A stretch of DNA of 64,000 nt from Ichthyophonus hoferi (taxonomy: Eukaryota > Opisthokonta > Ichthyosporea > Ichthyophonida > Ichthyophonidae). Shown here piece by piece: positions 1 to 13,021 of the stretch. The DNA lies in assembly GCA_002751075.1 (NCBI GenBank), contig NAOQ01000035.1:166921-230920 (forward strand). Reading direction: 5' to 3'. The translations under genes and the position numbers were made by a program. The notes below the pieces were generated by a model that was not told the origin of the DNA, did not search any database, and worked only from the letters and a program-made list of their open reading frames with translations. Every line of letters starts with the position of its first letter. Position 1 is the first letter of the stretch.

Positions 1-1157
1 ATATTGCATTATAGTATAAAATTGGTATGTTAATACCTAGCTTTACACTTCTAATCTAATTAACAATGTTGTTCCACTCTTTCGGCAGATACAGGCTACC
101 TTAGCCCCATACTAGACCGTCAAGGCCTCAAGACAAGTAGCTGTACTTAAATGCTTAAAAACACAGCTTGTCAGACAGGCAGTGCCTTTACACAGATGGA
201 AAGCAAGGTATGTGTACTCAAGACATTCCTACATAGTCAATATTGTCTAAATCATTGGCTCATATGCCCCTTACATCTAATACCTAGTATTTCATAATTA
301 TCCAATCACAATAATGAACGATGATATATCTGTGGGGCTTCAAAATAGTTTTTTAAGTATTCATTGCCTCTGGTAAGGGGTTTTATATGGGTATTATGAT
401 TGGTTTGCTATTGCAACCAATATATGATAATTATCCACATTTGTGATAGTGGTAACCAATATGCTCACATGTATCTGCCCACAAAAGCAAATGTCATATT
501 CAGGTATGTACACAATGAGAGACAGCTGGAAAGGTATCAGGGTTCTTAAGGTTGTTACCAATGTTAGAAAGGCAGTGACGGAACTAATTAATGAGGTTGG
601 TTTGAATGCATATACATATGTTATCCTGGGGTTTTGCGATACTTATTGTGGTGTATTTTGTATAATTTTATAGTAAATATATTTGTAACAGTGTACATTA
701 TGTTTTATATACTCCATTATAGAATATTATTATTATATATATATATATATATATATTGCATTGAATTATACTACATTTTAATTAAAGATTTAATCTTGTA
801 TACTGTTATGTTATATTGGTTTGTATTATAATATACTGTATTTCAATATATTGTTTAGTATTATCTAGCATTATATTATACTAAATTATATTGTATATTT
901 TATTCTATTTGACTATCCCCTAGTTTACTTTATTACATTACATTCGATTATAATCAATTAACTTTTATTATATTCAATTAAATTCTATTATATTATGCTG
1001 TATTGTATTTTATGCTATTTTGGTTTATTTAATTTTGGTTTATTTTATTTTATTCCATTCTATTTTACCATTATATCATAATCCATTATTAAATTTATAT
1101 GCCTATAGCCAAGCCGTTTGTTGAACAATTACCCCCAGCATGATCAAGAAGATCAAC
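1..1157. other. AT-rich non-coding stretch
   Basis: Strongly AT-rich sequence with a short (AT)n run near 735-755 and many TTTTATT-type words. The short open frames here have no recognisable protein features and end at random stops. I see no gene. Confidence 0.6.
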
Positions 1158-2360
1158 TCAAGATCTATAAAAAATATGCAAACTCATAAATACATATAAA
1201 ATATTATTTATAAAAATGTAAATACAGATACAGATACAGATACATACAAACATATCTACATATATACATTTATTCATATATACATGCAAACATATATATA
1301 CATGCATACATATATCAGATACAGTAAGGGATATAGATAAATAAAGATAGACATATATGGCTCTAAATATGGAAAAATACATAGATAGATATATGCATAT
1401 ATATATATATATATATAGAAGTAGAGATAGAGATAGAGATATAGATAAAGATAACAAGATATACATATATATACATATAGATAGATATACATATAAATAT
1501 AAATAAAGATAGGGGGAGAGAGAGATAGAAAGACATGAGTATATATAACTAAATATAAATATTGATTTAGATAGAAATGCAAATATAGATATAGATATAG
1601 ATAGAGATACAGATAGAAAGACATAGAAAGATAGAAGTACAAATATAAATAGAGATAGAAAAATATAAAGAAAGATAAAAATAGAGATAGAAAGACATAT
1701 ATATATATATAGATATAGACAGAGATATAGATAGAGGTATGAATAGAGACATACAAAGACATACATACATATTTATATGCACATACCCCTACATACATAC
1801 TATCATACTATCATATTATTATACCTACATATATAGAAATACTCATATTTATAGATACATATATATATATAAATAAAATTATAATTATAGATAGAGAGAT
1901 ATAGATAGAAATAAAGATAATGATATATACAAATAGAAATATAGACAGAGATAAAAAGATATAGGTATATATGGACATAGAGAAAGAAAGATAGAGATAT
2001 AGATATAGATTGAGGTATGAGTAAATACATATAAATAAACATATATGTACATATACATATACATACCCATATATATATGCATATACATTCACATGCACAT
2101 AATATACATATTTATACTCGCATATCAATAAACCAATATGCACATCTACTCATATCTATAACCATAACCATAACCATAACCATATCCATATTCATAATTA
2201 TAGCCATACTTATACTTATACTTATAACTATATTTGTATTTATATTATATACTTATAATTTTACACATTTACATATATATACATACGCTTACACACTCAC
2301 ACCACTAGATCAAATTGATATAATCATTTTAATAGCTATATATTTGGTCAAAATGTAATG
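1158..2360. repeat. Degenerate AGATAT/ATAGAT simple-repeat array
   Basis: About 1.2 kb built from ATAGATAGAG, ATACATAT and, at the right end, CATAAC units. On the minus strand all frames read as Tyr/Ile/Leu/Ser-rich peptides of up to 202 residues. Because several overlapping frames stay open for the same compositional reason, they are by-products of the repeat and not genes. Confidence 0.85.
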
Positions 2361-4568
2361 TAAGCTATGGTTAGAAGCTATGATAGTAAGGATTAAGTGC
2401 TGGTTGATTTCAGTGAACTTACTATCAATTCTTCTCCTAGGACTGATCTCATACAAATATCACTTTCATCCTTATGTGCATAACATTAAGGCCTTTACTG
2501 GATCTCTTTATTACTGATGACTGCAACCATGTCCTTTTTACCATAATTACTACTTCCTGTGCTGGTAACCGGTGACCCTAAGTGACTCCTTAATTTTATT
2601 GGTCTGTAGATATTGATGATGAATGCATCCACTTCTACATATATGCAAGCATAATACATAGATATTTACAATGTAATTAATGCAATAAAATCTGTATATT
2701 GGAATCGATATTTTATAAGCTTCATACTATTATTTATATATTATATTAAAATACGTTCTTATATATAGCATGTGTTTTAGTGGATATTCTGCAGGCAAAG
2801 GATATATGATCACTCTAGCATATTCATCTTGTATATTCCTTTCCCTTTCACTGGCGAAAGAACCCAATAACTACCACTCACTAAACTGAAAAGTTAACTG
2901 GGATGAGTCAGATGACTTGTTTGTCTGTAAAAATGCATAACTGTACTAAGTAGCCTTCAGGTCAGTGTTCATGTTTAGAAAGTTCTGTAATGCTATGAGT
3001 ACTATGTATATATTGTTGAATATGTAATTATATACGATAAACAATGTAGTGCCAATTATAGGTGATAAGTACATATACACCATAGGCAAAGTAACTACTT
3101 ATAATTGTCTTACTGATTAATGCTGGGTTTTCAAGTATTCAATAAATAAAAAGCTATTCTTGAAAAATACGGAAAGGTTCTGTTTAAGTCTAGCAATGCT
3201 TAAAATTAACTATAAGGATTGATGTTTTCTCTTCATTTATAAATAGACAAAAAATACAAGAGTAAATCACATTTAAAGTGCATTACAAATGCATCATGTA
3301 GATGAAAATATCTATAAATATATTTATTAAATGAAAATACAAACACAAATTTAAATACTACAAAATTTGTGTTTAGGATAGCCTGAGCTATTGCAGTGCC
3401 TTTATTGATCTTTCATATTATTTTTCTTAAAGTATATATAAAATGAACTAGAAATAAATATGTATGTATGCAAAACAAAAATGAAATATTATGTGTAAGT
3501 ATTGTTAAACTATAATAAAAGCTTAAATACATGTTATAGAACGAGTCACTGTATATATCAAAAGAAATAGTCTTTTTTGACAATATAAGCCATAACTAAT
3601 TAATTAAACCTGTTCAACAAAGTGTAAATCAATTATGTATTTAGATTAATATAATATAAGATAAGATAATAATATATTATTAAGACAGCTAATCTAAACT
3701 GAATTTGGCAATTGGCATAAACGTAATACAAAGCGAATTTAATCGCGTGATAACATGAACTCGCCAGTGGTCTTGGATTGAATGGGGTAAGGATTAACAC
3801 TTGAAACTAAAGTACTTTTCTTTCTCTTTTTTTAAGAAGAATTTGTTTTCATTACAATACTTTGGCATTTGAATCTGGTGTACCTTCCAACCCTCGCTCT
3901 TGCAGTTTAACGTTAGGAACATGTTCTCAATTATAGTTTGAAAACTAGCCTTCCTTAGTTATTGTATAAAACCACACTCACGTACATGTAAAATACTCTT
4001 TCATAAACATATTTTGCAAAATATCCCTAAATATCAAATTTATTATTTACATCTCAAGTTATGAAACATTTGACATCTTTCTGAAACATCCATTTGGGAG
4101 CCTGTGTTTGTTTTTTGATTTATCTTTTTTTTTATCACCATTACTTACAACACTATATTACGTTTTATTAAATATTTCTTGTATTCTAACGTTTACATAT
4201 TAATTTTATTTTAACTAAACACCGTGCCTGGTCAAAGTATCCTGTTCTACCAAGGAGTCGGTCATATCTAAGCCAGGATAAGCTAATTTTAAAAGCATAT
4301 ATAATATATCATTAAAAGCAGTGTTGCAAATTTTCTATATATGAATTTATGTAGAGTGTAAAAACTAAGTGAAATTTATGGTAGCATAGGTGGGGGCATA
4401 TTCTGGACACAGAAGTGAATACAAACTTTTTTTCCAATTTGTGTATCAGCAACGCTGTTGATTTTATTTTATGAGAGATAAATGGCTATTATATGAAGAA
4501 TTATTTTTCGTTATAATATTTATTACGTACAATTACATGTTTAGATGGATATACCACAGTCGAACATT
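2361..4568. other. Intergenic stretch, no gene seen
   Basis: AT-rich DNA with no open frame of note. It holds one copy of dispersed repeat R2 (about 3060-3200). The region lies downstream, in element orientation, of the Ty1/copia fossil at 4.6-6.3 kb, but I could not recognise reverse transcriptase or LTR sequence here. Confidence 0.5.
3060..3200 (+). repeat. Dispersed repeat R2, copy 1
   Basis: Shares the words CATAGGCAAAGTAACTA and GCTGGGTTTT with copies near 14715-14950 and 39325-39530, in the same order and orientation. The copies are diverged and their ends are not defined, so the coordinates are approximate. No protein or terminal repeat is visible. Confidence 0.5.
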
Positions 4569-6290
4569 TTAAAGACAATTGTAGATATGGTGATTGGTTC
4601 TTGAGAAAATGGAACTGTCTCTCTCTGAAATAAGTAATACACCTTCCAACGCAGGTATGTCAGAAGAGGTGGATGACATAGGAACAGTGCCATCTTCTAT
4701 GGTAGAGAATGTTGTTTCAGGAAATTCATCATCGTTTGCAGCTAATGCTGGTTTGGACTCAGTAAATGGATTGCTAATTAGAGCTAATTGAACTTTCGCA
4801 AAGGGAAAGATATCTTCAAAACAGGTGCAGTTGAATTGGAGGGAAGTTTGGCATAGCCTCCATTTAAGGATAACCCAGCCCTTCATAATTTCAGAGTAGC
4901 CAAGTAATTATGCTTCATGGCCACATATGGCAAATTTTGTTAAATAAATTGCAGGGTCAGTTCTTTAATATAGTTTACATCCAAAGGCGCGTAAAGCGTG
5001 AATTAAAGCCAATATGTTATGCCAAAGAAAATATGGGTTTTATTATTAGAAAGAGTTATAGTTGAAGTGATATTGTGAGTGTAGGTGGCAGCACGTATAA
5101 CGAATTCCCAGAAGCGGTGGGGAAGTGAGGCTGAGTTTATAGTGATGATTTGTCTGTTCATACATTATGATATGCCATCAGATTGATGGGCATAAGGAAG
5201 TTTTGATTGGTGAATGATGCTCCATAATTGAAGGTTGTACAAAAAGTCATAAGGAGTAAATTTGGTGCCTTGATGTGTGTAAAATGTTGATATTTTGAAT
5301 AGTACATGTTTTGCGTGTGCAGTTTCTATATAACACTGAAAAAAATGTGGCTCATTGCTCTTGTGGTGTATGCAGTAGGCGGTTATAAAATGAGTGAGGT
5401 TATCTATAAAAGAGACAAGCCAGCGGAACCATCCAAAGGAAACTAAAAAGAGGACCTTTTACATCACTATAGATGGTTTCCAGTGGCCTTGAGGCTCTTG
5501 AGCTTCTTAGAGAAAAAGGCGTGGCAGTACTTTTATTACCAGCACATGCATAACATTTGGTAATTCGTTTGCTTGTTGCAATTTTGTAAAGACCAAGAGC
5601 ATCGTGTAGGCGCTTTGGGGAGCAGTGCATAATTCAGAAGTGCCAGATCGCATTGGAGTTGCGGACGTTGCAAACCATACAGTGTAAAATGAGTGAGCCG
5701 ATGAAAGACACAGCGGTAGGGGGGTATTTAACCAAGTTAATGATGTGGTCACGGTGTATTGATTTAGTTTGTGGAAGTCTTGAAAATGGTGGTTAGTATA
5801 TTAGAGAGACCAGTTCTCATTGTTATGTGGGGTAGGATAACAGTGGTGGCACAGAAAATAGGATACCATGTAGTCCGGCTTATGGAGAAGGAGTTGGACA
5901 ATGAGTATGAAAATATACTTCTTTTCCAGGAAAGCCTCTCAGCAGAAGAGTATCACTGTTATTGATGGCGACTAAGGTGTCATTGAACGTGACCAACCAA
6001 TTTTGGCCTCATAAGGTTGTATCAGATGTCGTCTGTGATGAAGAGTGTATCGTGAAGGACAATATGATGTGTCGGGTCATTTATTGTCAAACTTAACATA
6101 ATGGTACTAATGCGAGTTGCGCTGACAACGGTGCTATCAGCAAGAGTAAATTTTAAGCCGATGGGAACAAATGAAGAAAAGGCACTGTATTCTTAATGCA
6201 AATGTATCTTGAACAGCCGCTATCAACGAGGAAGCTTTCAGTTGGGAAAGGATCCTCATTGGTGCCTGGTAGAGAGTTGTTCAGTGGCCC
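4569..6290 (-). mobile_element. Ty1/copia LTR-retrotransposon fossil (protease-integrase part)
   Basis: Read on the minus strand, this stretch carries the parts of a copia polyprotein in the expected order. An aspartic-protease-like segment with a DSG core lies near 6200. A GAG-pre-integrase segment with paired cysteines, followed by the start of the integrase core (IYSDVKGP), lies at about 5400-5660. The C-terminal part of integrase (LGYS...KGW) lies at about 4750-4940. No reverse transcriptase, RNase H or clear LTR was recognised at either side. The copy is clearly broken, with many interruptions, and looks old and truncated. It may belong to the same family as the fossil at 61.7-64.0 kb, but the two do not cover the same domains, so this cannot be tested here. 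Confidence 0.8.
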
Positions 6291-7929
6291 ATTGTCAAAT
6301 TAGCAAGATCTGATCGATATTGTACATAATAAGACATAATTAGATAGAAAACTCTGTAAAATAGTCAGAGCAGATATTCAGTTAACAAAACATATATACA
6401 TAAAAATCAGAAATTTTAAAAAGAATTGAAAAATTGAAATTTTGACATAAATCAAAAATAAAATAAAATAAAGTAATAAGCACTGGTAGTAAACAATAGA
6501 TCTTGGCTTGAATTAGCTCCCCAGTGTGGATAAATGACGTAGAGATTGATTTAGCAATGTTTTTCATTGCTTCCCAGCACTGAATTTGCTGCAATATTAA
6601 TTGGATTGGATTCGCAAGTAGTGGAATGCAGATTATATATAGGAATGGTAGTAGAAAAGCCTGTTCATCAGGAGAAGGTTTTCCCATAATTGGGACCGTC
6701 CCTATTTAAACTGCAGTTTGAAATTGTATTATTAACCGACAAATCAGGATGAATCTGAGATTTAAAGTGTTCATTGTGTTTACGTCGTCAATCAGTAATA
6801 TCCCCGTCCATATTTAATCATAATTTCTCAATGACGCCTTAGAGAGAGACCTTAGGCGGAATATCTTGGTCAAAATTAAGATAACAATAATAATAGAAAA
6901 ACATTCCTATTTTCTATTTCTATGACCAATCATACTTTCCCTTTTACAACGTAAAAAATATTGCTATATATATAGTCTACAAATGAACAGTACTTGCACG
7001 GGCTAAAACCAGAGAGATACTACTACTATGTAACCTCACTCTTAGAGAAAATAATTATTCTTTTCATATTGTTGCCTACATTAGGGCCTACAGAGTAAAT
7101 AATATAATCTCTAGGATATTGTATGGTCACCACCATTGCTTCAAGATATGAAATATAATTTTTACATAGATACAGTGTGCATGGATTTGTCCGAACTACT
7201 GCTTGATGACGATGGGTGAGGCTGATATATAGGATCGATGGCAGATATATATGTCTTTGTTGGAATAGCGTCCGTATTTCTGAACGAAATGTCTTCTGAA
7301 GACGAGGGAAGATTTAAAACTTTCTTTTTCTTTTCCGTTCGCATTCCCTTTGAAACTGTCCATGATGTTCAAGGTAGCGCCCTCTTAAGATATTTTTCTT
7401 AGGCGCTTTATCAGGTTGCATTTCGATATCTAAAGAACAAATAAATGACTAACATATAGTCAGGTAAAACAAACATTTATTGATAATAATGTTTAGTCCC
7501 GTTTTGAGACAAGTAACGGCCTTAAATAGTTCCCGCCACTCTACTGAAACCCGTTCAGTATAAATACTACAAACCATAATTATGTCGTTTCTACGACTGC
7601 TGTTATGACGATAGGGTTTACATTTTAAATGCCTAAAAATACTTAAGATTACCTAAAAAGATTAAGGGTATAGTCAATCAAAATAGAGGTAAATAACAGT
7701 AATTAAACTAAACAAACAAATAAACGTTTGGAAAATGTTCTAGCTGAGAACATCCGATAAGTAGGCGTTAAGCCTGGTGATGACACTATAGATGATGTCA
7801 AATGCGTGAGATACATGTCTTGTTTCATTCGGCTTGTAAAAAGAACCATTCGAGTTTGTTGGTCATAGAGTGTAGACAATCCAAGAATTGTGATGCAGTT
7901 TCTAAAGAGCGGATGTGGAAGTTAATTCA
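6291..7929. other. Stretch without a recognised gene
   Basis: Mixed AT-rich DNA upstream, in element orientation, of the copia fossil. It could hold remnants of that element's gag and 5' LTR, but no part is recognisable. A minus-strand open frame of 101 codons at 6382-6687 has no family features, and one of 60 codons at 7162-7344 is Ser-rich. Confidence 0.4.
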
Positions 7930-8480
7930 CCAATTTGTTTATTTAAAAATCTCGTGGGTTTTAGTAATTTTGTTTTTCTGATCTTGTAATATGCTTTTTT
8001 GATAAGCCCATTCATGTATAGTCAAATCCTTAATGCCAGCATTAAGACGCTCATCCTGGCCGGTTAAGTGATGACGATAAGATTGGTATACACGTTCATT
8101 ATAAGGAATTCAACCGGTATGAATGACTTCCAGAATTTCTTCATGAATTGGTTGATGCTTGTGTCTTTGTTGGCAATTATCATTGAGGTAGAGCATGTAA
8201 ACTTCCTCAATACAATTCTTGAATGCTAATTCTGATGAACGGCCGAAATGGAAAGCATATCTCGTCAATTTGGTTGAAGGATAAGCTTGGTGGGATTAAC
8301 TGCAACGAGTTGGTATGACTGTGCAAATGTATTAGTTGAGCACATATTGGCTCCGAAGTTTTGCAAGTCCTTATTGGTGAGTCTTGATCATTTGAGCAAT
8401 CTATTGGCCGAGTTTGTTACATCCGAAATTGCATTCAGTAGCGATTGGATATTCTGAGTTTGTTGAGCCATAACAAGGCT
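7930..8480 (-). pseudogene. Decayed coding-like stretch, possibly element-derived
   Basis: On the minus strand several short segments have protein-like composition. Examples are a Gln/Asn/Ser-rich segment near 8395-8470 that looks helical, and a segment near 7940-8090 with many charged residues (for example QDERLNAGIK). No known family is recognised. The stretch lies next to the gap at 8538 and upstream, in orientation, of the copia fossil, so a gag-like relic is possible but unproven. It is broken in several places and is treated as a fossil. Confidence 0.3.
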
Positions 8481-8537
8481 TACCTATTTATAGTCTTAAA
8501 AAATTAATGTGGTTACGTCACGATAATCTCTCACACA

Positions 8538-9493
8538 NNNNNNNNNNNNNNNNNNNNNNNNNNNNNNNNNNNNNNNNNNNNNNNNNNNNNNNNNNNNNNN
8601 NNNNNNNNNNNNNNNNNNNNNNNNNNNNNNNNNNNNNNNNNNNNNNNNNNNNNNNNNNNNNNNNNNNNNNNNNNNNNNNNNNNNNNNNNNNNNNNNNNNN
8701 NNNNNNNNNNNNNNNNNNNNNNNNNNNNNNNNNNNNNNNNNNNNNNNNNNNNNNNNNNNNNNNNNNNNNNNNNNNNNNNNNNNNNNNNNNNNNNNNNNNN
8801 NNNNNNNNNNNNNNNNNNNNNNNNNNNNNNNNNNNNNNNNNNNNNNNNNNNNNNNNNNNNNNNNNNNNNNNNNNNNNNNNNNNNNNNNNNNNNNNNNNNN
8901 NNNNNNNNNNNNNNNNNNNNNNNNNNNNNNNNNNNNNNNNNNNNNNNNNNNNNNNNNNNNNNNNNNNNNNNNNNNNNNNNNNNNNNNNNNNNNNNNNNNN
9001 NNNNNNNNNNNNNNNNNNNNNNNNNNNNNNNNNNNNNNNNNNNNNNNNNNNNNNNNNNNNNNNNNNNNNNNNNNNNNNNNNNNNNNNNNNNNNNNNNNNN
9101 NNNNNNNNNNNNNNNNNNNNNNNNNNNNNNNNNNNNNNNNNNNNNNNNNNNNNNNNNNNNNNNNNNNNNNNNNNNNNNNNNNNNNNNNNNNNNNNNNNNN
9201 NNNNNNNNNNNNNNNNNNNNNNNNNNNNNNNNNNNNNNNNNNNNNNNNNNNNNNNNNNNNNNNNNNNNNNNNNNNNNNNNNNNNNNNNNNNNNNNNNNNN
9301 NNNNNNNNNNNNNNNNNNNNNNNNNNNNNNNNNNNNNNNNNNNNNNNNNNNNNNNNNNNNNNNNNNNNNNNNNNNNNNNNNNNNNNNNNNNNNNNNNNNN
9401 NNNNNNNNNNNNNNNNNNNNNNNNNNNNNNNNNNNNNNNNNNNNNNNNNNNNNNNNNNNNNNNNNNNNNNNNNNNNNNNNNNNNNNNNNNNNN
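8538..9493. other. Assembly gap (956 N)
   Basis: Run of N. Long open frames that appear to cross it are artefacts of reading N as sense codons. Confidence 0.99.
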
Positions 9494-9933
9494 GCTCCCA
9501 TATTAATATACATTCTACCCCGCCTGTAAATATTGGAGTTTTATATTTATATGACCTGTCAAATACGATATGAAGGGTTTAAAAAGTAACGTTAAAATTA
9601 GGTAAAAGAGTACTAACTATATAAATGAGTCAAATTTTCATTAAAGTCAATTGGCCAATAAAAGCATTCAAACATTATAAACAAGCTTAATAAATAATAG
9701 AAATTGTTTGTTGGTGTATAAGGTTGTCTAAACAAAATAAAAGCAATCCCACCTAAATATTAAATATAGCACGTAGAATAATGCATCCAAGCCCAAACAA
9801 TTTCAAGAAGGCATGGTTAATCAATAAGGCTATATACATATACAGGCATATATTGTGCATATCCATATATGTATATCTATTGTCGATCACCTATTAAAGA
9901 ACCGTTAAACGCAAAAGTTGTCCCCAAAGGGGA

Positions 9934-12900
9934 CTATGATAAAATGACCTGTCGTCTGAAACCAAGTAGGTTGTCACAGCTGGAAACCTTGAGGAACGCC
10001 TCTTCTCCAGTTACTCCATCCATCTATTTGTGAGAATGGAAAAGATGGTGGATGAGTTAGATATAAGTTATAATCTAGATACATGTATATACATAAATAA
10101 GAGTAGTAATGAGATTGCTTATATGTCCCTGGGAGTTAAATCCCTTCCGATTTACCCATCAGATTCACCTCTGGAATTGCACGCATTTATAATGCAACGG
10201 TGTCACGTATAAGCTGCATATTCTAATAACTCTTAATGCAGTGCATGGCTTCCACTATTGCTAAGTCAGAATACAACAACATTGACTAAAATACAACAAA
10301 ATAAACAACGTCAATAACTTCAAATAGTTAAAAATATAAAGTATAACATACTGTTGATAGGTTGATGGCATCTAGTTTGACGGCTTTCCTCTGATTAAGA
10401 GGTGACATCACATGACCTTCCTCTGTTACAGCCCGATACCCACATTGCCTTAAGTCAAAGTAATGCTGTAGTATAGGGGAAGGGAGGGGGGATATTGTAA
10501 GTAAATAAATATATTGTCATACAGATATTTGAGTCTTAAATGCTCTACTCAACAATTGAACAGAGTCCATCTATTATCTGTAATATCACCAAGTGAAATA
10601 CTCATACAGCATAACCTTAAGCACAATAGATAATAGTTTACAATCCTTCCCATTAATAAATTACTCAAAATATTTCCTTACCTTTGCATATTCACCAGCT
10701 GTGACAGTAACATTATAACTTAAAAGATCTAACATAGACCTTTCTAGACCGTTCATACTATCCAATGGCACATCAGGGAGGACTGTACGAAAATCTGCAT
10801 TCCACACGGCCTGAAGGAAAAAGAAACACAGTAAATAGAAAGATCGATAACATGAGTGTTGCGTTATTGCTTGGTGAGAAAAAAATGACAACAATATCAA
10901 ATACCCTTCTCATTCATTCTTCTTGCTTTAATATTAAAGTATAGATATCCATCCGAAGGCCTAAACACAAATATAAAGAGCGAGTTCATACAATAAATTT
11001 TCAAGTCATAAAAATGTATATGTAGAATGGTATGAACACTACAGTACGCATGGCTTTTAATATTCCAAAATATGTTCAACAAAAAGTATGAAAAACATCA
11101 AGCAAAAGTAAATGGGTAAATAAGAGCGAGAGAAAAATAGAGAATAGTATAATAGCATACCTGATCATCCCATACTTTAGAGGCCAACATCACGGCCCCC
11201 AAGATCACTCTCTTCCAGTTGGCTGGTTGCAATAACATTCCATTCTCCTGTAACCGATTGATATATACCATAGAAACAATGGCAATATCAGCTTTAAGGA
11301 CCGCTGCTTTGAAGAAAGCGCGGAGGAAATCGAAAATGTCTGAGACAGGGGGGCATCTAGATATACGTGTATGTATGTTTGGAGGACAGGGTATGTCAAC
11401 ACAACTGAATAACAGATTGCTCCCATCACTACAGTATTTTGGCCTTAATATTCGATAAAGTATAGGTTAATAAGATATCATGCTTGCATCTGTGCGTATC
11501 CATCGTTTTTATCAAAACTAGTCGTCTTCCTTGATTGCAGTCAAATCCTCAACTTCTTTTCATAATAAATAATAGATGGCTACATCCAAATATTAACATA
11601 CACAATATACAACAGAAACAACGTAAATAACGCACTTTCTAGCATATGACGAGGATACTGGACGGCTAGTAAGTGGGTGAAGCATCTCGTCAAAGATGGG
11701 GTCAAATAGAGGTAGAGATTGGAGTCTTAACACTCGATTAAACTGTGTATGGATAGCTGTAGCGGCACTGTGTAAAGGAGGAATATGTTTTTAAAAAAGT
11801 AAATGTAAAGAGATCCGAGTGATAGGATGCAAGAGAAAAATGGGCAGCTTGTGGTATACAATGAAGCCACATAAAGGGAAAATAAAGTACGGGAAATGCC
11901 CTAGTAACTTCATATATATGGGCATAAATATAACTGGGTCAACTGTGTTGTTTGTCGAAATGGGCAATTCACCTAGGTCTTTTTTCATGACTATATATGG
12001 GAAACATTGCTTACACGTTTATTTGTGCAAACATATACATACATGAACCACATGTTTTCATTCAAGGTTGAGTCTAAACATAAAAGGGCATCACTAGAGA
12101 TACCATGTATATCTTCAAACAAAAAATAGCAAACTACAATAAAAGTATCAACAATATATACCAAAAAATGATTTGCTCCAAGTCAGGACGGCTGACTGTC
12201 TGATCTACATAGAGGGTAGAACAGGAGTTGCTATGTTTTCGCAGGTCATTACATTCCTTTGCAGCATGCCTACGTATCAAGCTACTTGATTTCGCTTTAA
12301 TCTTATCAGAAATGCCACCGAGTCCAACATCGCCTTTATAACGGATCTTCATAGCCTTACGAAGATTTTTGGCTGTTTCCCATGCTGCCCTATCTTCGTT
12401 AAGCCCAGAATAAAATGGTGCTTTAATATCAATTCCAAACTGAGAAGACAACTCTTGCGAAGGGTCTCGTTCACTAATGTGTTGTAGAGAAGAAGCTCGT
12501 CGAAGTGTCAAAGATGCAGATCCTGCTTCATCCACAGAACCTGACCGAAAATGTGCCTGCTTAGTTCGAGTATCTCGTACGGACCTGGAACTTTTGTGCC
12601 CAGCACTTTTCGTTTGTCTTATGCAAGCTTTGTCTTTGTCTCTACTATGACTGCTTTTTTTTTGGTTACAGGGACTCTGCATTACTTCAGTTTTGCTGGA
12701 ATGTCGATGAACTTGTTTTGAAATATGGATTGGTGCGTTCAAAGCAATAGTATTAGCATCTGAATATGGCATTAATGCTTCTACCTTGGAACCACCATGG
12801 TAACTGCTTGGATTGCTTGTGGGTGAACGTTTGAAACGATCTGTTGACACGTGTAAGCTACTCTTTGAGTAGGAGTAGGGAGCCAGCATAGGGTCTTTGG

Positions 12901-13021
12901 CATTTTGTTTTGCAGAATTTGAATCCTCCCAATCGTTTGGTCCAAATACATTAAGGCTTGCTTTTTTAAATATGTTACGGTTATTGCTGCGGCTTGTTAA
13001 TTTGGAACTACCTGAACCCAT
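9934..13021 (-). CDS. CCNY: Cyclin Y homologue
   Basis: Cyclin Y family: a membrane-anchored cyclin that in animals activates CDK14/CDK16 and takes part in Wnt signalling. Six exons are proposed: 13021-12162, 11767-11636, 11356-11161, 10810-10682, 10465-10352 and 10023-9934. All have GT-AG borders in matching phases, giving 506 residues. The protein starts MGSGSSKL, a good N-myristoylation signal, so I chose this ATG over one 11 codons upstream. A long Ser/Lys-rich N-terminus holds two stretches also present in human CCNY: LQHISERD and SCSTLYVDQTVSRPDL. The second matches the segment before the cyclin box that includes a 14-3-3-binding site. The cyclin box follows, with PANWKRVILGAVMLASKVWD (about 375-394) and the EYAK...YFDLR region. 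The last exon is short and least certain; its end (SSCDNLLGF) resembles the human tail. The N-terminus is longer than the human one. Confidence 0.92.

Noticed and set aside
1158-2143. Minus-strand open frames up to 202 codons, Tyr/Leu/Ile/Ser-rich, suggestive of membrane proteins
   Set aside because: Several overlapping frames are open at once because the DNA is an AGATAT-type simple repeat; there is no codon structure.
8507-9529. Long open frames on both strands across 8538-9493
   Set aside because: They consist almost wholly of N.
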